46,366 nt of DNA, taken from assembly GCF_013403245.1 (NCBI RefSeq), contig NZ_JACBNQ010000025.1, positions 1 to 46,366 on the forward strand, given 5' to 3'. Below are positions 20,255 through 27,942 of the stretch, piece by piece. The notes beneath the pieces were generated by a model, which worked only from the letters and a program-made list of their open reading frames with translations, was not told the DNA's origin and did no database searches. The stretch's first letter is position 1. Each line of letters begins with the position of its first letter. The translations under genes were made by a program, and so were the position numbers. This DNA is from Sedimentibacter hydroxybenzoicus DSM 7310 (GTDB taxonomy: Bacteria > Bacillota > Clostridia > Tissierellales > Sedimentibacteraceae).

Positions 20255-20946
20255 TGAGAAATATCACAGACGAAGAATTAGATATATTGCTGACTGAGCA
20301 TATGCCAAAAGCCAACAAGCTGTTGAACCAACTTGAAGAAGAAAGAGACAAGGACATTACTTCTCATGTTTTTTCCGAAAGCTATAAGAAAAGAATGAAA
20401 AAGATAATAAAGGAATACAGCAGAACTCCTGCACAAATAAAATTTGCAGCCTTTCGCAAATATGCCGCTGCTGCCCTTATTATTTTTATCTTGGCAAACA
20501 GCTTCTTGATTATTACGGTAGAAGCATACAGAACACGAGTATTTAAAATAATAACCACCATATACGATACATTTACCTCAATTATAACCGAAACTGATGA
20601 TGTTCCGTTTAATGAAGCTCCTGAATTTACAGAACCATCATACGTTCCTGATGGGTTTGAAGTTATAAATAACATAAATACTGGTATTACAAGAAAAATT
20701 GATTATAAAAACAGAGAAAGAATACTTGTTTATAAACAAAGTGTTCTAACAAGTAGTGAACTTAGAATAGATACTGAAGGTACGGAAATAAAAGAGATAA
20801 AAATAGGCAATCATATAATAAATTATGTTTTCAACAAAGGCATGTATAATGCTTATTGGTTTGACAATGAATATAGCTATCTTATAACCGGGGAGATTTC
20901 ATTCGAAGAGCTGTTAAAAGTTATTGAAAGCGTTGTTCAAAAATAA
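20254..20946 (+). CDS. DUF4367-type membrane protein, probable anti-sigma partner
   Basis: A 230-residue protein. The N-terminal cytoplasmic part is about 70 residues, followed by one membrane helix (about residues 73-89, ALIIFILANSFLIITV) and an extracytoplasmic region. The outer region has the PSYVPDGFEV motif and the ending typical of DUF4367 proteins, which are often encoded directly after ECF sigma genes. Direct overlap with the sigma gene supports co-regulation. The anti-sigma role is inferred from context; no ZAS-type zinc motif was seen. Confidence 0.75.
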   Translation: MRNITDEELDILLTEHMPKANKLLNQLEEERDKDITSHVFSESYKKRMKKIIKEYSRTPAQIKFAAFRKYAAAALIIFILANSFLIITVEAYRTRVFKIITTIYDTFTSIITETDDVPFNEAPEFTEPSYVPDGFEVINNINTGITRKIDYKNRERILVYKQSVLTSSELRIDTEGTEIKEIKIGNHIINYVFNKGMYNAYWFDNEYSYLITGEISFEELLKVIESVVQK

Positions 20947-21047
20947 AAAATTAAAAATTTTTTTTAAAAATTGTGTCCACAAAAGCCACTTGGATTTCGT
21001 ATATATTTATAGAAACAATATTATACGAAAACAGGAGGCTTTTATTT

Positions 21048-21479
21048 ATGAGAAAAAAATTTATTGCTATGATGATAACGGTTGTTTTACTAACCAACTT
21101 ATTTGTTGTTACATCAGCAGCGGAAACGGAAGTATTTAAAGGAAATCAAATTATAATATCTCCCATGTATACTTATATTTCAAATGCAGAAGCATTATTG
21201 TCAATTAATTCTTCGGGAAAAGCAAAACCAGAGGTTTATGTAACCGGAAACAGTGCGGTAACAAGTATAAAGGCATCAATATTTTTACAGCAATATAGAA
21301 ACGGAAGCTGGACAACTATTAAAATATGGAATGAAAGCAGTAACTCGAATATATTGAATTTTGTTGATACATACGATGTCTCAAACGGATATGAATATAG
21401 AGTGAGAGCAACAGTAACTGCTTATAGCGGGCAGAAATCGGAAAGTACAACTTTGACGAGCAATTCGGTGAGACATTAA
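21048..21479 (+). CDS. Small secreted protein of unknown function
   Basis: About 143 residues. It has a clear signal peptide (RKKF, hydrophobic core, cleavage likely near TSAAET) and a mature beta-rich, Ser/Thr-rich domain of about 115 residues without Cys. The pattern recalls small secreted DUF6147-like proteins of Firmicutes, but this is a weak recollection. The frame extends upstream to 20973, yet AGGAGG at 21033-21038 fixes the start at 21048. It follows the sigma/DUF4367 pair by about 100 bases and might be its target, which is only an inference. Confidence 0.7.
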   Translation: MRKKFIAMMITVVLLTNLFVVTSAAETEVFKGNQIIISPMYTYISNAEALLSINSSGKAKPEVYVTGNSAVTSIKASIFLQQYRNGSWTTIKIWNESSNSNILNFVDTYDVSNGYEYRVRATVTAYSGQKSESTTLTSNSVRH

Positions 21480-21819
21480 AAATATTTATAACATTAAATA
21501 TATACTGCAATAGGGGTGCATAAACAGAGTAATATGCATAAAGTTAAATATGAACAGATAAAATAAATCTCTCAAAATATGGTGGATTTTCCGTTATATA
21601 TAAAAACCTTAGAGAGGAGAGTGGAAGTATGATACACATAAGGTCACCAAATAGGTCAAAAGACTCTTTAATACCTCACAATTTGCATACTTAATACCGA
21701 AAAAGTACATAAGAGGATATTTCAGAGCCTTGTATGTATAATGTACAATATTCAAGAAAAAATTGCAACATTTTAATTTGTAAATTCAATTCATACAAAA
21801 AATAATAAGGAGGATACAA
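21480..21819. other. Gene-poor stretch between two secreted-protein genes
   Basis: AT-rich and without a long frame. It holds a loose hairpin (CTCTC near 21571-21575 against GAGAG near 21612-21616), a possible 21-codon ORF with its own RBS at 21629, and TATAAT within TGTATGTATAATGTACAAT near 21737. No RNA family was recognised. Confidence 0.5.
21629..21694 (+). CDS. Possible 21-residue small ORF
   Basis: ATG at 21629 preceded by GAGAGGAGAG about 8 bases upstream, ending at TAA 21692-21694. The peptide starts MIHIRSPNRSK and is polar, with no hydrophobic segment. The RBS is the only support; it may be a chance frame or a leader peptide for the gene at 21820. Confidence 0.25.
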   Translation: MIHIRSPNRSKDSLIPHNLHT

Positions 21820-22548
21820 ATGAGAAAAATAGTGAGTTTTATACTAATATTTTCGATGATGTTTTCTTTTTCGGCAAGTGCTTATGCCGAGAATAGAAAG
21901 AATTCTTTAGTCACTGTAGAGAAAGAAACGCATGAGGATGTGATCAGAATAATAGAACAAGATTCGAGATATCTTGATTATGAAAAATTAACAACAATTG
22001 CTGGAGATAATCTGATAGAATCAAAAGATGGCATGTTACAAATACAAATATCAGATATAAAAAAATATTCTGAAGATGCCGGAGTTTCTAAAAGTTTTGC
22101 AGAAATATATCTGAGAGAAGCTAATAAGGTGCTTAAACACGTACAAGACCAAGGTTTTACGGTTGATAAACATGGTAATATCATTGACCCATATAAAGTG
22201 AATAGGGAAAATGATATAACAATAACAGCGATTGGTGTAGATGAAGAAGGAACCATTGAGATTGATCCCTTCCATGATAGGACATTTTTCGGTAGAGTTA
22301 AGACTGAAAAAATGCTAGATAATTTAAGTGTTCAAGCATGGGTATTTACAGGAATAAGTTTAGGTACTGCTTTTAAATGGACCCATTTGAGCTTTATAGC
22401 AGCATTATGTGCAGCAGCAACGGCCATAGAAGCGGCTGAAATTACTTCCGCTTTTAGACAAAGTGATTATAAGGGTGTAAGACATGATCATTGGAGAATA
22501 CCTGCGTCTCCTGATATTGAAGAATGGAACCCTTGGCATAGACAATAA
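21820..22548 (+). CDS. Secreted protein of unknown function with internal hydrophobic segment
   Basis: A 242-residue protein not recognised. A signal peptide ends near SAYAEN (about residue 24). The mature part is acidic and helical to about residue 165, followed by a hydrophobic, Ala/Gly-rich stretch of about 35 residues (VFTGISLGTAF ... FIAALCAAATAI) and a polar tail rich in His and Trp (HDHWRIP, WNPWHRQ). This could be a secreted effector or a membrane-inserting peptide, but nothing in the sequence decides. AAGGAGG is well placed before the ATG. A hairpin follows the stop. Confidence 0.75.
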   Translation: MRKIVSFILIFSMMFSFSASAYAENRKNSLVTVEKETHEDVIRIIEQDSRYLDYEKLTTIAGDNLIESKDGMLQIQISDIKKYSEDAGVSKSFAEIYLREANKVLKHVQDQGFTVDKHGNIIDPYKVNRENDITITAIGVDEEGTIEIDPFHDRTFFGRVKTEKMLDNLSVQAWVFTGISLGTAFKWTHLSFIAALCAAATAIEAAEITSAFRQSDYKGVRHDHWRIPASPDIEEWNPWHRQ

Positions 22549-22567
22549 CTAATTTTATAAATCAATA

Positions 22568-22591
22568 GAGGTAGATTATATTTTCTACCTC
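22568..22591 (+). terminator. Hairpin after the unknown secreted protein
   Basis: GAGGTAGA (22568-22575) pairs with TCTACCTC (22584-22591). The downstream tract is pyrimidine-rich rather than a clean T-run, so termination is only likely. Confidence 0.45.
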
Positions 22592-22765
22592 CTATTCTCT
22601 TATCTATATATTCGTAGGAGAGTTGAACAAGAAGAATGATAAAGTATGGCAATAAAAGCTTGCTATGGTATAATATAATTAATAGAGTGTATACGACTTA
22701 AAATAGAGGGTATAGTATGAGACTCTCTTTTACCTATTAAAGAATTTCTTAAGGAGGAAGGTTAA

Positions 22766-23020
22766 ATGAGATATATTGGTATTATATTAGCGTTACTTAT
22801 ACTGATACAAGTCATCAGGATATCTTTTTTAAGAGGGAGATATGGAAAGAAAAAAGGTGACTTTATAGCAATGACTTTATTGTTGAGTACATTGCCTTTT
22901 ATAGTTTTATATTATGTTAATGAAAGCAGGAGTAAGCTTTTTCTGTTGATCATGATATTAGCAGTAATTATAAATTGGGCGTATTCTTTATATGTATTTA
23001 AATTCCGTTCAAACAAATAA
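22766..23020 (+). CDS. Small membrane protein of unknown function
   Basis: 84 residues with three predicted membrane segments (about residues 3-19, 35-51 and 58-76) separated by basic loops (FLRGRYGKKKGD). No family recognised. AAGGAGGAAGG is placed well before the ATG, so it is probably real. The spacing of over 200 bases from the gene before suggests its own transcript. Confidence 0.65.
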   Translation: MRYIGIILALLILIQVIRISFLRGRYGKKKGDFIAMTLLLSTLPFIVLYYVNESRSKLFLLIMILAVIINWAYSLYVFKFRSNK

Positions 23021-23100
23021 GTCATCCTATAAATGAGTGCATTTCGGAGATGGATTTTGAGTTCCAATTTCACACATATCAAGGGTGTCAAGGAATGTCA

Positions 23101-23208
23101 AGGGGACGGACGGTTCTTTTTGGATCAAAGAAAATCAAGTAGAATAGCATTCGAAAAATATTTATAATATTAATATGCAGTCCTCCGAAAATTCAGGAGG
23201 ACTGCATA
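23101..23208 (+). repeat. Direct repeat A plus hairpin upstream of the stalk-domain gene
   Basis: Bases 23101-23166 (AGGGGACGGACGGTTCTTTTTGG onward) match 24048-24104 over nearly their full length with two small indels and a few substitutions. Repeat A is followed by a perfect 13-bp hairpin: TATGCAGTCCTCC (23174-23186) with GGAGGACTGCATA (23196-23208). The stalk-domain gene begins 25 bases after the hairpin. Confidence 0.75.
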
Positions 23209-23233
23209 TAACAGCAATTAGGAGGAGACAAAA

Positions 23234-24076
23234 ATGAATAGAAACAAGTTAAAAAATGTGATTATATTTTCATTGATATTGATGTTTGCATTTTCCGGCG
23301 TTCATGTCGTTTACGGAGAAAGCATAGATTACACTGAGCTGGTCATGTCTCTGCCAAAAGATTACAGCCTGACAGACTTTAATTCGGACTACAGTGTCAA
23401 AATTAATGGAAAAGACTATGTAATAAAAGGAAGTCCATTCCTTTATAGAAACTTAACTTATATACCTATCAGGGATGTTTCAGAAATATTTAATATTTAT
23501 GTAACTTTTAATGAAGCAGATAGAACGGTATTGTTGGCAAGCGAAGAAAAAGAAATTATAATATCCCCGAATATGAGTATATACGGAGATATGGGGACTT
23601 CAGGCGCCTTAATAAAAACAGTAGATCATACTGCTATTGAGCCAGAGGCGTCATTTATGCTTATAAATGATCGTAGCTATGTTCCCATACGCTTTATAAC
23701 AGAAACATTTGGGTTCAGCGTGGATTATAACGATGTCAATAAACAGATTGCCATAAAAGGTGAGAGTCAGACCCCCAGAACGAACAGTTTCTATACAGAA
23801 GAGCAACAGATGGTCATAGATGCTGTTGCAGCTTATGAATCAAATATGTCCATACAATTCAAAGGAATAACGGATTTTTTAGGTGAAGATAGAGAAATAC
23901 AAGCTAATGTTAAAAAAGAGCTCACAAAGGATGTTATAACCGAAATAATAACTGTTAAAGAAACCAACGGGAAGCAGTATAAAGCTGTACACAAAGCGAT
24001 GTTTAACGGAAACAATTCCACAGGAGTTTTTGAAATGTTTCCGACCAGAGGGGACGGTTCTTTTTGGGTCAAATAA
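23234..24076 (+). CDS. Stalk-domain (copper amine oxidase N-terminal-like) secreted protein with repeat-derived C-terminus
   Basis: A 280-residue protein. A signal peptide to about residue 28 is followed by a copper amine oxidase N-terminal-like (stalk) domain, about residues 50-175, seen as VKINGK then YIPIRDVSEIF, repeated as LINDRSYVPIRFITETFGFSVDY. A polar C-terminal region follows. Such domains are surface attachment or substrate-binding modules in Clostridia. The last residues, RGDGSFWVK, are read from the GGGGACGGTTCTTTTTGGGTCAAA repeat, so the original 3-prime end has been replaced or truncated by the repeat. GGAGGAG precedes the ATG. Confidence 0.85.
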   Translation: MNRNKLKNVIIFSLILMFAFSGVHVVYGESIDYTELVMSLPKDYSLTDFNSDYSVKINGKDYVIKGSPFLYRNLTYIPIRDVSEIFNIYVTFNEADRTVLLASEEKEIIISPNMSIYGDMGTSGALIKTVDHTAIEPEASFMLINDRSYVPIRFITETFGFSVDYNDVNKQIAIKGESQTPRTNSFYTEEQQMVIDAVAAYESNMSIQFKGITDFLGEDREIQANVKKELTKDVITEIITVKETNGKQYKAVHKAMFNGNNSTGVFEMFPTRGDGSFWVK

Positions 24077-24104
24077 AATCAAATAGCATTTGAAAAATAT
24101 TTAT
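24048..24104 (+). repeat. Direct repeat B at the end of the stalk-domain gene
   Basis: The partner of the repeat at 23101-23166, in the same orientation. It supplies the last eight or nine codons and the stop codon of the stalk-domain gene. As with copy A, it is followed within about 10 bases by a terminator-like hairpin, so the repeat-hairpin arrangement is duplicated around the gene. Confidence 0.75.
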
Positions 24105-24112
24105 ATTTAGTA

Positions 24113-24150
24113 AGAGCCGGTAGAGAATTACCTCTAGCCGGCTCTGTTTT
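24113..24150. terminator. Terminator between stalk-domain gene and cation ATPase
   Basis: AGAGCCGGTAGAG pairs with CTCTA-CCGGCTCT (13 pairs, one bulged G), followed by GTTTTATT. It closes the plus-strand transcript; the stem could also end the convergent ATPase transcript. Confidence 0.75.
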
Positions 24151-24165
24151 ATTAATATCTGTGTG

Positions 24166-26847
24166 CTATGCAGTTTTTCCAAACAGATTTTTACCTGCAA
24201 CAATTATTTCATGTGACAATAACGGAACCATTGATATAAGAATTAAATTACCCCATTCCTTCAGGCTTAACTGGCTTGTTTCAAACACCTCTGTAAGAAT
24301 AGGAATTTCTGTAACCGCTATCTGAAGAGCCAATCCTATTATAAATGCAGCAATCATTGATTTGTTGTCAAACATCTTCATTTTAAACAAAGATTTGTCG
24401 TAGTTTCTCATACCTATGGCGTGGAACAGCTGCGACACTCCCAATGTAGTAAATGCATACGTCTGGGCATGCTCTATGATGCTGTAATCCGCTCCGTTAA
24501 CTATAAGTGTCTGACCAAGCATCCATTTTATATTTTCGAGAGTTACTGCCATACCTTCCGCATTTAAGTGAATAATCGGTGACCACAGGAATGCTCCTAA
24601 TGTTAAAGCTGCTATCATAAAACCGTTATATACCGTAAATATCAATCCACCGTGAGCGAATAAGCTTTCATTTGGATCTCTTGGTTTAGCTTTCATTATG
24701 TCAGTGTCTTTAGGGTCAACTCCCAGTGCCAATCCAGGTAACGAGTCTGTTATCAGGTTAATCCAAAGAATGTGTATTGATTGAAGCGGTGATGCAAGCC
24801 CTGCTGCTATAGCGGAGAACATTGAAATAACTTCTCCAAAGTTGGATGAAAGAAGGAACAAGACTGTTTTCTTAATGTTATGGTAAATTCCTCTTCCTTC
24901 AGCAACCGCCTTTTCAATAGTTGCAAAATTATCATCTGTCAACACCATGTCGGCGGCACCCTTAGCAACGTCTGTGCCTGTTATACCCATTGCTACTCCT
25001 ATATCTGCTGCTTTCAGAGAAGGAGCATCATTTACGCCGTCTCCTGTCATTGAAACTATACTGCCGTTATATTTAAATGCCTTAACGATCATAACCTTGT
25101 GTTCGGGAGAAACTCTTGCGAATACCCGCAAATCTCTTACTCTGTCATTTAATTGTTCTTGAGTTAATTCATTTAAATCACTGCCTGTTATACATTGATT
25201 TTCGTTTTCGGCAATTCCTAAATCCTTAGCTATGGCTAAAGCAGTATCCTTGTGGTCTCCGGTAATCATTATGGTTGTAATTCCGGCTTGCTCCAGTACC
25301 CGAACAGAATCCTTCGCCTCAGGTCTCGGAGGATCGATCATACCTATTAGTCCCACAAATGTAAGATTTTCTTCATTTGCCGTGTCATCATCCTCTTTAT
25401 ATCCTAAAGCTAAAACTCTCAGGGCTCCTCTTGCCATTTCAGAAGCTGCCGTATTAATATCCTCTTTATGCTGATCCGTAATTTCCGTAACTTCACCATT
25501 TAAGTATATTTTTGAGCATCTTCCGAGGAGTATGTCCATAGCTCCCTTTGTATAACTCATCACTTTGCTGTCTTCCTTATGAACTGTCGTCATTAATTTA
25601 CGAGCCGAGTCAAATGACTGCTCATTAATCCTCGGATTAGTTTGCTCCAGACCTTCTCTCGTAACATTGACCAATTTTCCCATATCCAATAATGCAAGCT
25701 CTGTCGGGTCACCGATCCTTTCGTTATTAGCCGTTGAAGCATCATTACAAAGTACGAAGCCTTTAACGAAAACAGTATTTTTATCAAATGAAAGCTCTGT
25801 AACATCCTTCGTTTGATTATCCAAATAAATTTTTGTAACAGTCATTTTGTTCTGGGTAAGAGTACCTGTTTTGTCTGAACAGACAACGCTGACCGCACCC
25901 AGCGTTTCAACTGCCGGAAGCTTTCGCACTATGGTGTTAACCTTAACCATTCTTTGAACACCAAGAGCCAAGACGATTGTTACGACTGCTGTTAAGCCCT
26001 CCGGTATCGCCGCAACAGCCAAAGCAATTGCGGTGATAAGCATTTCAATTATATCTCTTCCCTGTAACAATGCCATCCCGAACATAGCCGCTACTATAAC
26101 TATTGCTACAATTCCAAGAAGCTTGCCAAGATCATTTAATCGTTTCTGCAGCGGAGTTAATTCTTCTACACTTTCATTAAGCATGGATGCAATTTTACCT
26201 ATTTCCGTATCCATGCCTGTATATACAACGACACCTTCTCCTCTCCCATACGCTACACTTGTTGAAGAATATGCCATATTTATTCTGTCTCCGATACCCA
26301 TTTCTCCTGCAGCGATGAAGTTCGCATCCTTATCTACAGGAACAGATTCACCTGTCAGCGCAGATTCTTCTACCTTTAAATTTACTGACTGTAATAATCG
26401 CAAATCTGCCGGAATTATACGACCGGCTTCTAGTATAACTATGTCACCGGCTACCAATTCGCTTGCGGATATTTCCATAACTTTACCGTTTCGTCGAATC
26501 ATAGCCGTGGGACTGGAAAGATTTTTTAAAGCTTCCAAAGCTGCTTCAGCTTTTGATTCTTGTACAACTCCTATTACTGCATTAATCACAACAATTGATA
26601 AAATTATGACGGCATCGGTTATTTCATGCAGGATGACCGATATAGCTGCTGCAGCAAAAAGTATATAAATCATCGTATCCTTGAGCTGAGCCAAAAACAT
26701 CTGCAAAATAGTTTTTCTCTGTTTCTCAACCAGAGTATTCGGTCCGTTTTCCTCCAACCGTTTTTTCGCTTCATCCTGAGTCAGTCCATTGCTGGCTTGA
26801 ACATTTAAATTCAACAATGTATCTTCAGAGCTTTTTTGATAATACAT
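24166..26847 (-). CDS. P2-type cation-translocating ATPase, probable Mn2+/Ca2+ exporter
   Basis: An 893-residue P-type ATPase. Landmarks are TGES at 165-168, the single-site M4 motif IPEGL near 281-285, the phosphorylated Asp325 in CSDKTGTLTQNK, and the GDGVNDAPSLK hinge, with about ten membrane segments. By architecture it belongs with PMCA/SPCA-type calcium pumps. A yybP-ykoY (Mn2+) riboswitch lies in its leader, so manganese export is the likelier job, as for riboswitch-controlled YoaB-type pumps. AAGGAGA precedes the ATG on the minus strand. Cation selectivity cannot be proven from sequence. Confidence 0.93.
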   Translation of the reverse strand: MYYQKSSEDTLLNLNVQASNGLTQDEAKKRLEENGPNTLVEKQRKTILQMFLAQLKDTMIYILFAAAAISVILHEITDAVIILSIVVINAVIGVVQESKAEAALEALKNLSSPTAMIRRNGKVMEISASELVAGDIVILEAGRIIPADLRLLQSVNLKVEESALTGESVPVDKDANFIAAGEMGIGDRINMAYSSTSVAYGRGEGVVVYTGMDTEIGKIASMLNESVEELTPLQKRLNDLGKLLGIVAIVIVAAMFGMALLQGRDIIEMLITAIALAVAAIPEGLTAVVTIVLALGVQRMVKVNTIVRKLPAVETLGAVSVVCSDKTGTLTQNKMTVTKIYLDNQTKDVTELSFDKNTVFVKGFVLCNDASTANNERIGDPTELALLDMGKLVNVTREGLEQTNPRINEQSFDSARKLMTTVHKEDSKVMSYTKGAMDILLGRCSKIYLNGEVTEITDQHKEDINTAASEMARGALRVLALGYKEDDDTANEENLTFVGLIGMIDPPRPEAKDSVRVLEQAGITTIMITGDHKDTALAIAKDLGIAENENQCITGSDLNELTQEQLNDRVRDLRVFARVSPEHKVMIVKAFKYNGSIVSMTGDGVNDAPSLKAADIGVAMGITGTDVAKGAADMVLTDDNFATIEKAVAEGRGIYHNIKKTVLFLLSSNFGEVISMFSAIAAGLASPLQSIHILWINLITDSLPGLALGVDPKDTDIMKAKPRDPNESLFAHGGLIFTVYNGFMIAALTLGAFLWSPIIHLNAEGMAVTLENIKWMLGQTLIVNGADYSIIEHAQTYAFTTLGVSQLFHAIGMRNYDKSLFKMKMFDNKSMIAAFIIGLALQIAVTEIPILTEVFETSQLSLKEWGNLILISMVPLLSHEIIVAGKNLFGKTA

Positions 26848-26880
26848 AATTCTCTCCTTTTTATAGTTTTGATTTCACTT

Positions 26881-26957
26881 ACAGTATAAGCAACTGACAC
26901 CAAATTTCGCATACAGCATAAGCGACCGACACCAAATATAAAATTTGGGTCGTCTGC
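26881..26957 (-). repeat. Dispersed element, copy 2, with adjacent half copy
   Basis: Read on the minus strand, 26957-26911 gives GCAGACGACCCAAAT, a short loop, ATTTGGTGTCGGTCGCTTATGCTGTATG. The adjoining 26907-26881 repeats only the second half (AAATTTGGTGTCAGTTGCTTATACTGT). It lies in the ATPase leader between the riboswitch terminator and the start codon. Copies 1 and 3 are at 722-766 and 32378-32424. Confidence 0.75.
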
Positions 26958-26976
26958 TTAGTATTCCAAATTTTCT

Positions 26977-27037
26977 AAAAAAAAAGACTTTTTGTATATC
27001 TCTTTTTTTAAAAAATCAAAGATATACTAAAAGTCTT
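26977..27037 (-). terminator. Riboswitch-controlled intrinsic terminator before the cation ATPase
   Basis: On the minus strand, AAGACTTTTAGTATATCT (27037-27020) pairs with AGATATACAAAAAGTCTT (27001-26984), 18 positions with one mismatch, followed by nine T (26985-26977). Its 5-prime arm contains the strand that forms P1 of the upstream aptamer, so aptamer and terminator exclude each other. Confidence 0.85.
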
Positions 27038-27125
27038 GTTACCTAAATTACATAATCAGATTTTCAGCCAGAATCCATGATTCCGTGTTGTTGACTGAAA
27101 ATTTAAAACTACTCCCTCTTAGTAT
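27024..27125 (-). ncRNA. yybP-ykoY (Mn2+) riboswitch aptamer
   Basis: On the minus strand a 10-bp P1 pairs ATACTAAGAG (27125-27116) with CTTTTAGTAT (27033-27024). P1 is followed at once by GGGAGTAG (27116-27109), and a P3 stem pairs ATTTTCAG with CTGAAAAT around TCAACAACACGG and CTGG. GGGAGTAG and the CAACAxACGG loop are hallmarks of the yybP-ykoY family, which senses manganese. The P1 3-prime strand overlaps the terminator 5-prime arm, so ligand-stabilised P1 should prevent termination and turn the pump on. Identification is from recalled consensus, not a covariance search. Confidence 0.85.
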
Positions 27126-27129
27126 GTTT

Positions 27130-27158
27130 ACTTTAGCAAACCTAAATTGAAATGTCAA
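27130..27158 (-). promoter_or_regulatory. Promoter of the riboswitch-ATPase transcript
   Basis: On the minus strand TTGACA (27158-27153) and TAAAGT (27135-27130) are separated by 17 bases. Transcription would start about at the first P1 base of the aptamer. Confidence 0.75.
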
Positions 27159-27255
27159 GAAATTTTATAACTAAATAGGGAAGTTTTGTCTTTAAAAGTT
27201 CTTTTTTACTTGATTTTGAATAAGATTTAATGAAAACAAAAAATGGAGGATAATT

Positions 27256-27621
27256 ATGAATATAGTTAAATTGCTTAAATATTCACTGTACCTGCTTATA
27301 ATGATACTTGTTGTATTCTTTTTTATAACAATATATATGTACTTTTTTTCAAAACAGCCCGCAGCAGAAATCAGTTACAGTATAGCAGTACCCCTTTGCA
27401 TATTTATCGTGTCATTACTGTATGCTAAAAGTGTACATGAAAGAGGTTTAATAAGAGGAATTGAAATTTGGATTGTGTATTTTGCATTGGTTCTTTTAAT
27501 GAAGGTAATTTTCAGTTATCCCGGTGAAATCAGTATTGTGAGACAATTATTATATCTTCCCGTAGCCATTGTGGGAGGGATTTTAGGAGTTAATACTAAG
27601 TTGAAAATACCAAAAAGATAA
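27256..27621 (+). CDS. TIGR04086-like membrane protein
   Basis: 121 residues with four predicted membrane helices (about 10-33, 43-58, 70-87, 95-113). Size, topology and position immediately upstream of the SCIFF peptide gene match the TIGR04086 family recalled from Clostridia. Function is unknown; a link to SCIFF export or maturation is only positional. GGAGG precedes the ATG. Confidence 0.7.
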   Translation: MNIVKLLKYSLYLLIMILVVFFFITIYMYFFSKQPAAEISYSIAVPLCIFIVSLLYAKSVHERGLIRGIEIWIVYFALVLLMKVIFSYPGEISIVRQLLYLPVAIVGGILGVNTKLKIPKR

Positions 27622-27693
27622 AACTAAAAAAAAATACTTTAAAATGCTATAAATAAGTGCTATAATTTATGGAGTTCATTAGGGAGGGTTATT

Positions 27694-27834
27694 ATGGTAC
27701 ATATTAAAACACTTAACCAAACAAAGCTTACAGATAATATGAATGTAAAAGGATGCGGAGAATGCCAGACTTCATGTCAATCTGCATGTAAAACTTCTTG
27801 TACGGTAGGAAATCAAAAGTGCGAGAATAAATAA
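27694..27834 (+). CDS. scfA: Six-cysteine ranthipeptide SCIFF precursor
   Basis: A 46-residue peptide with six cysteines at 21, 24, 28, 32, 36 and 43, within CGECQTSCQSACKTSC. This matches the SCIFF (six Cys in forty-five) signature, including the conserved HIKTLN start. ScfB forms a thioether bond between a Cys and a nearby Thr (family knowledge; Thr34 or Thr37 would be candidates). GGGAGGG lies about 7 bases before the ATG. A terminator follows, so it should be made in excess over its maturase. Too short for length-based ORF lists. Confidence 0.95.
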   Translation: MVHIKTLNQTKLTDNMNVKGCGECQTSCQSACKTSCTVGNQKCENK

Positions 27835-27837
27835 ATC

Positions 27838-27866
27838 TGTAGTGGCTGAGCCACTACATTTTATTT
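27838..27866 (+). terminator. Intrinsic terminator between scfA and scfB
   Basis: TGTAGTGGC (27838-27846) pairs perfectly with GCCACTACA (27850-27858) around a TGA loop, followed by TTTTATTT. A candidate promoter for scfB lies between 27893 and 27921 (TTGCAT, 17 bases, TATATA). Confidence 0.85.
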
Positions 27867-27942
27867 GTATACTGGATTTGCAAGTTTATAGCTTGCATTT
27901 ATTTATTTTATATAATATATACAGAATATTTTCGGAGGAAAA

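Noticed and set aside
26033-26668. 211-codon plus-strand frame inside the cation ATPase gene
   Set aside because: It is antisense to conserved ATPase motifs, has no RBS, and its Ser/Ile-rich composition is that of a mirrored coding frame.
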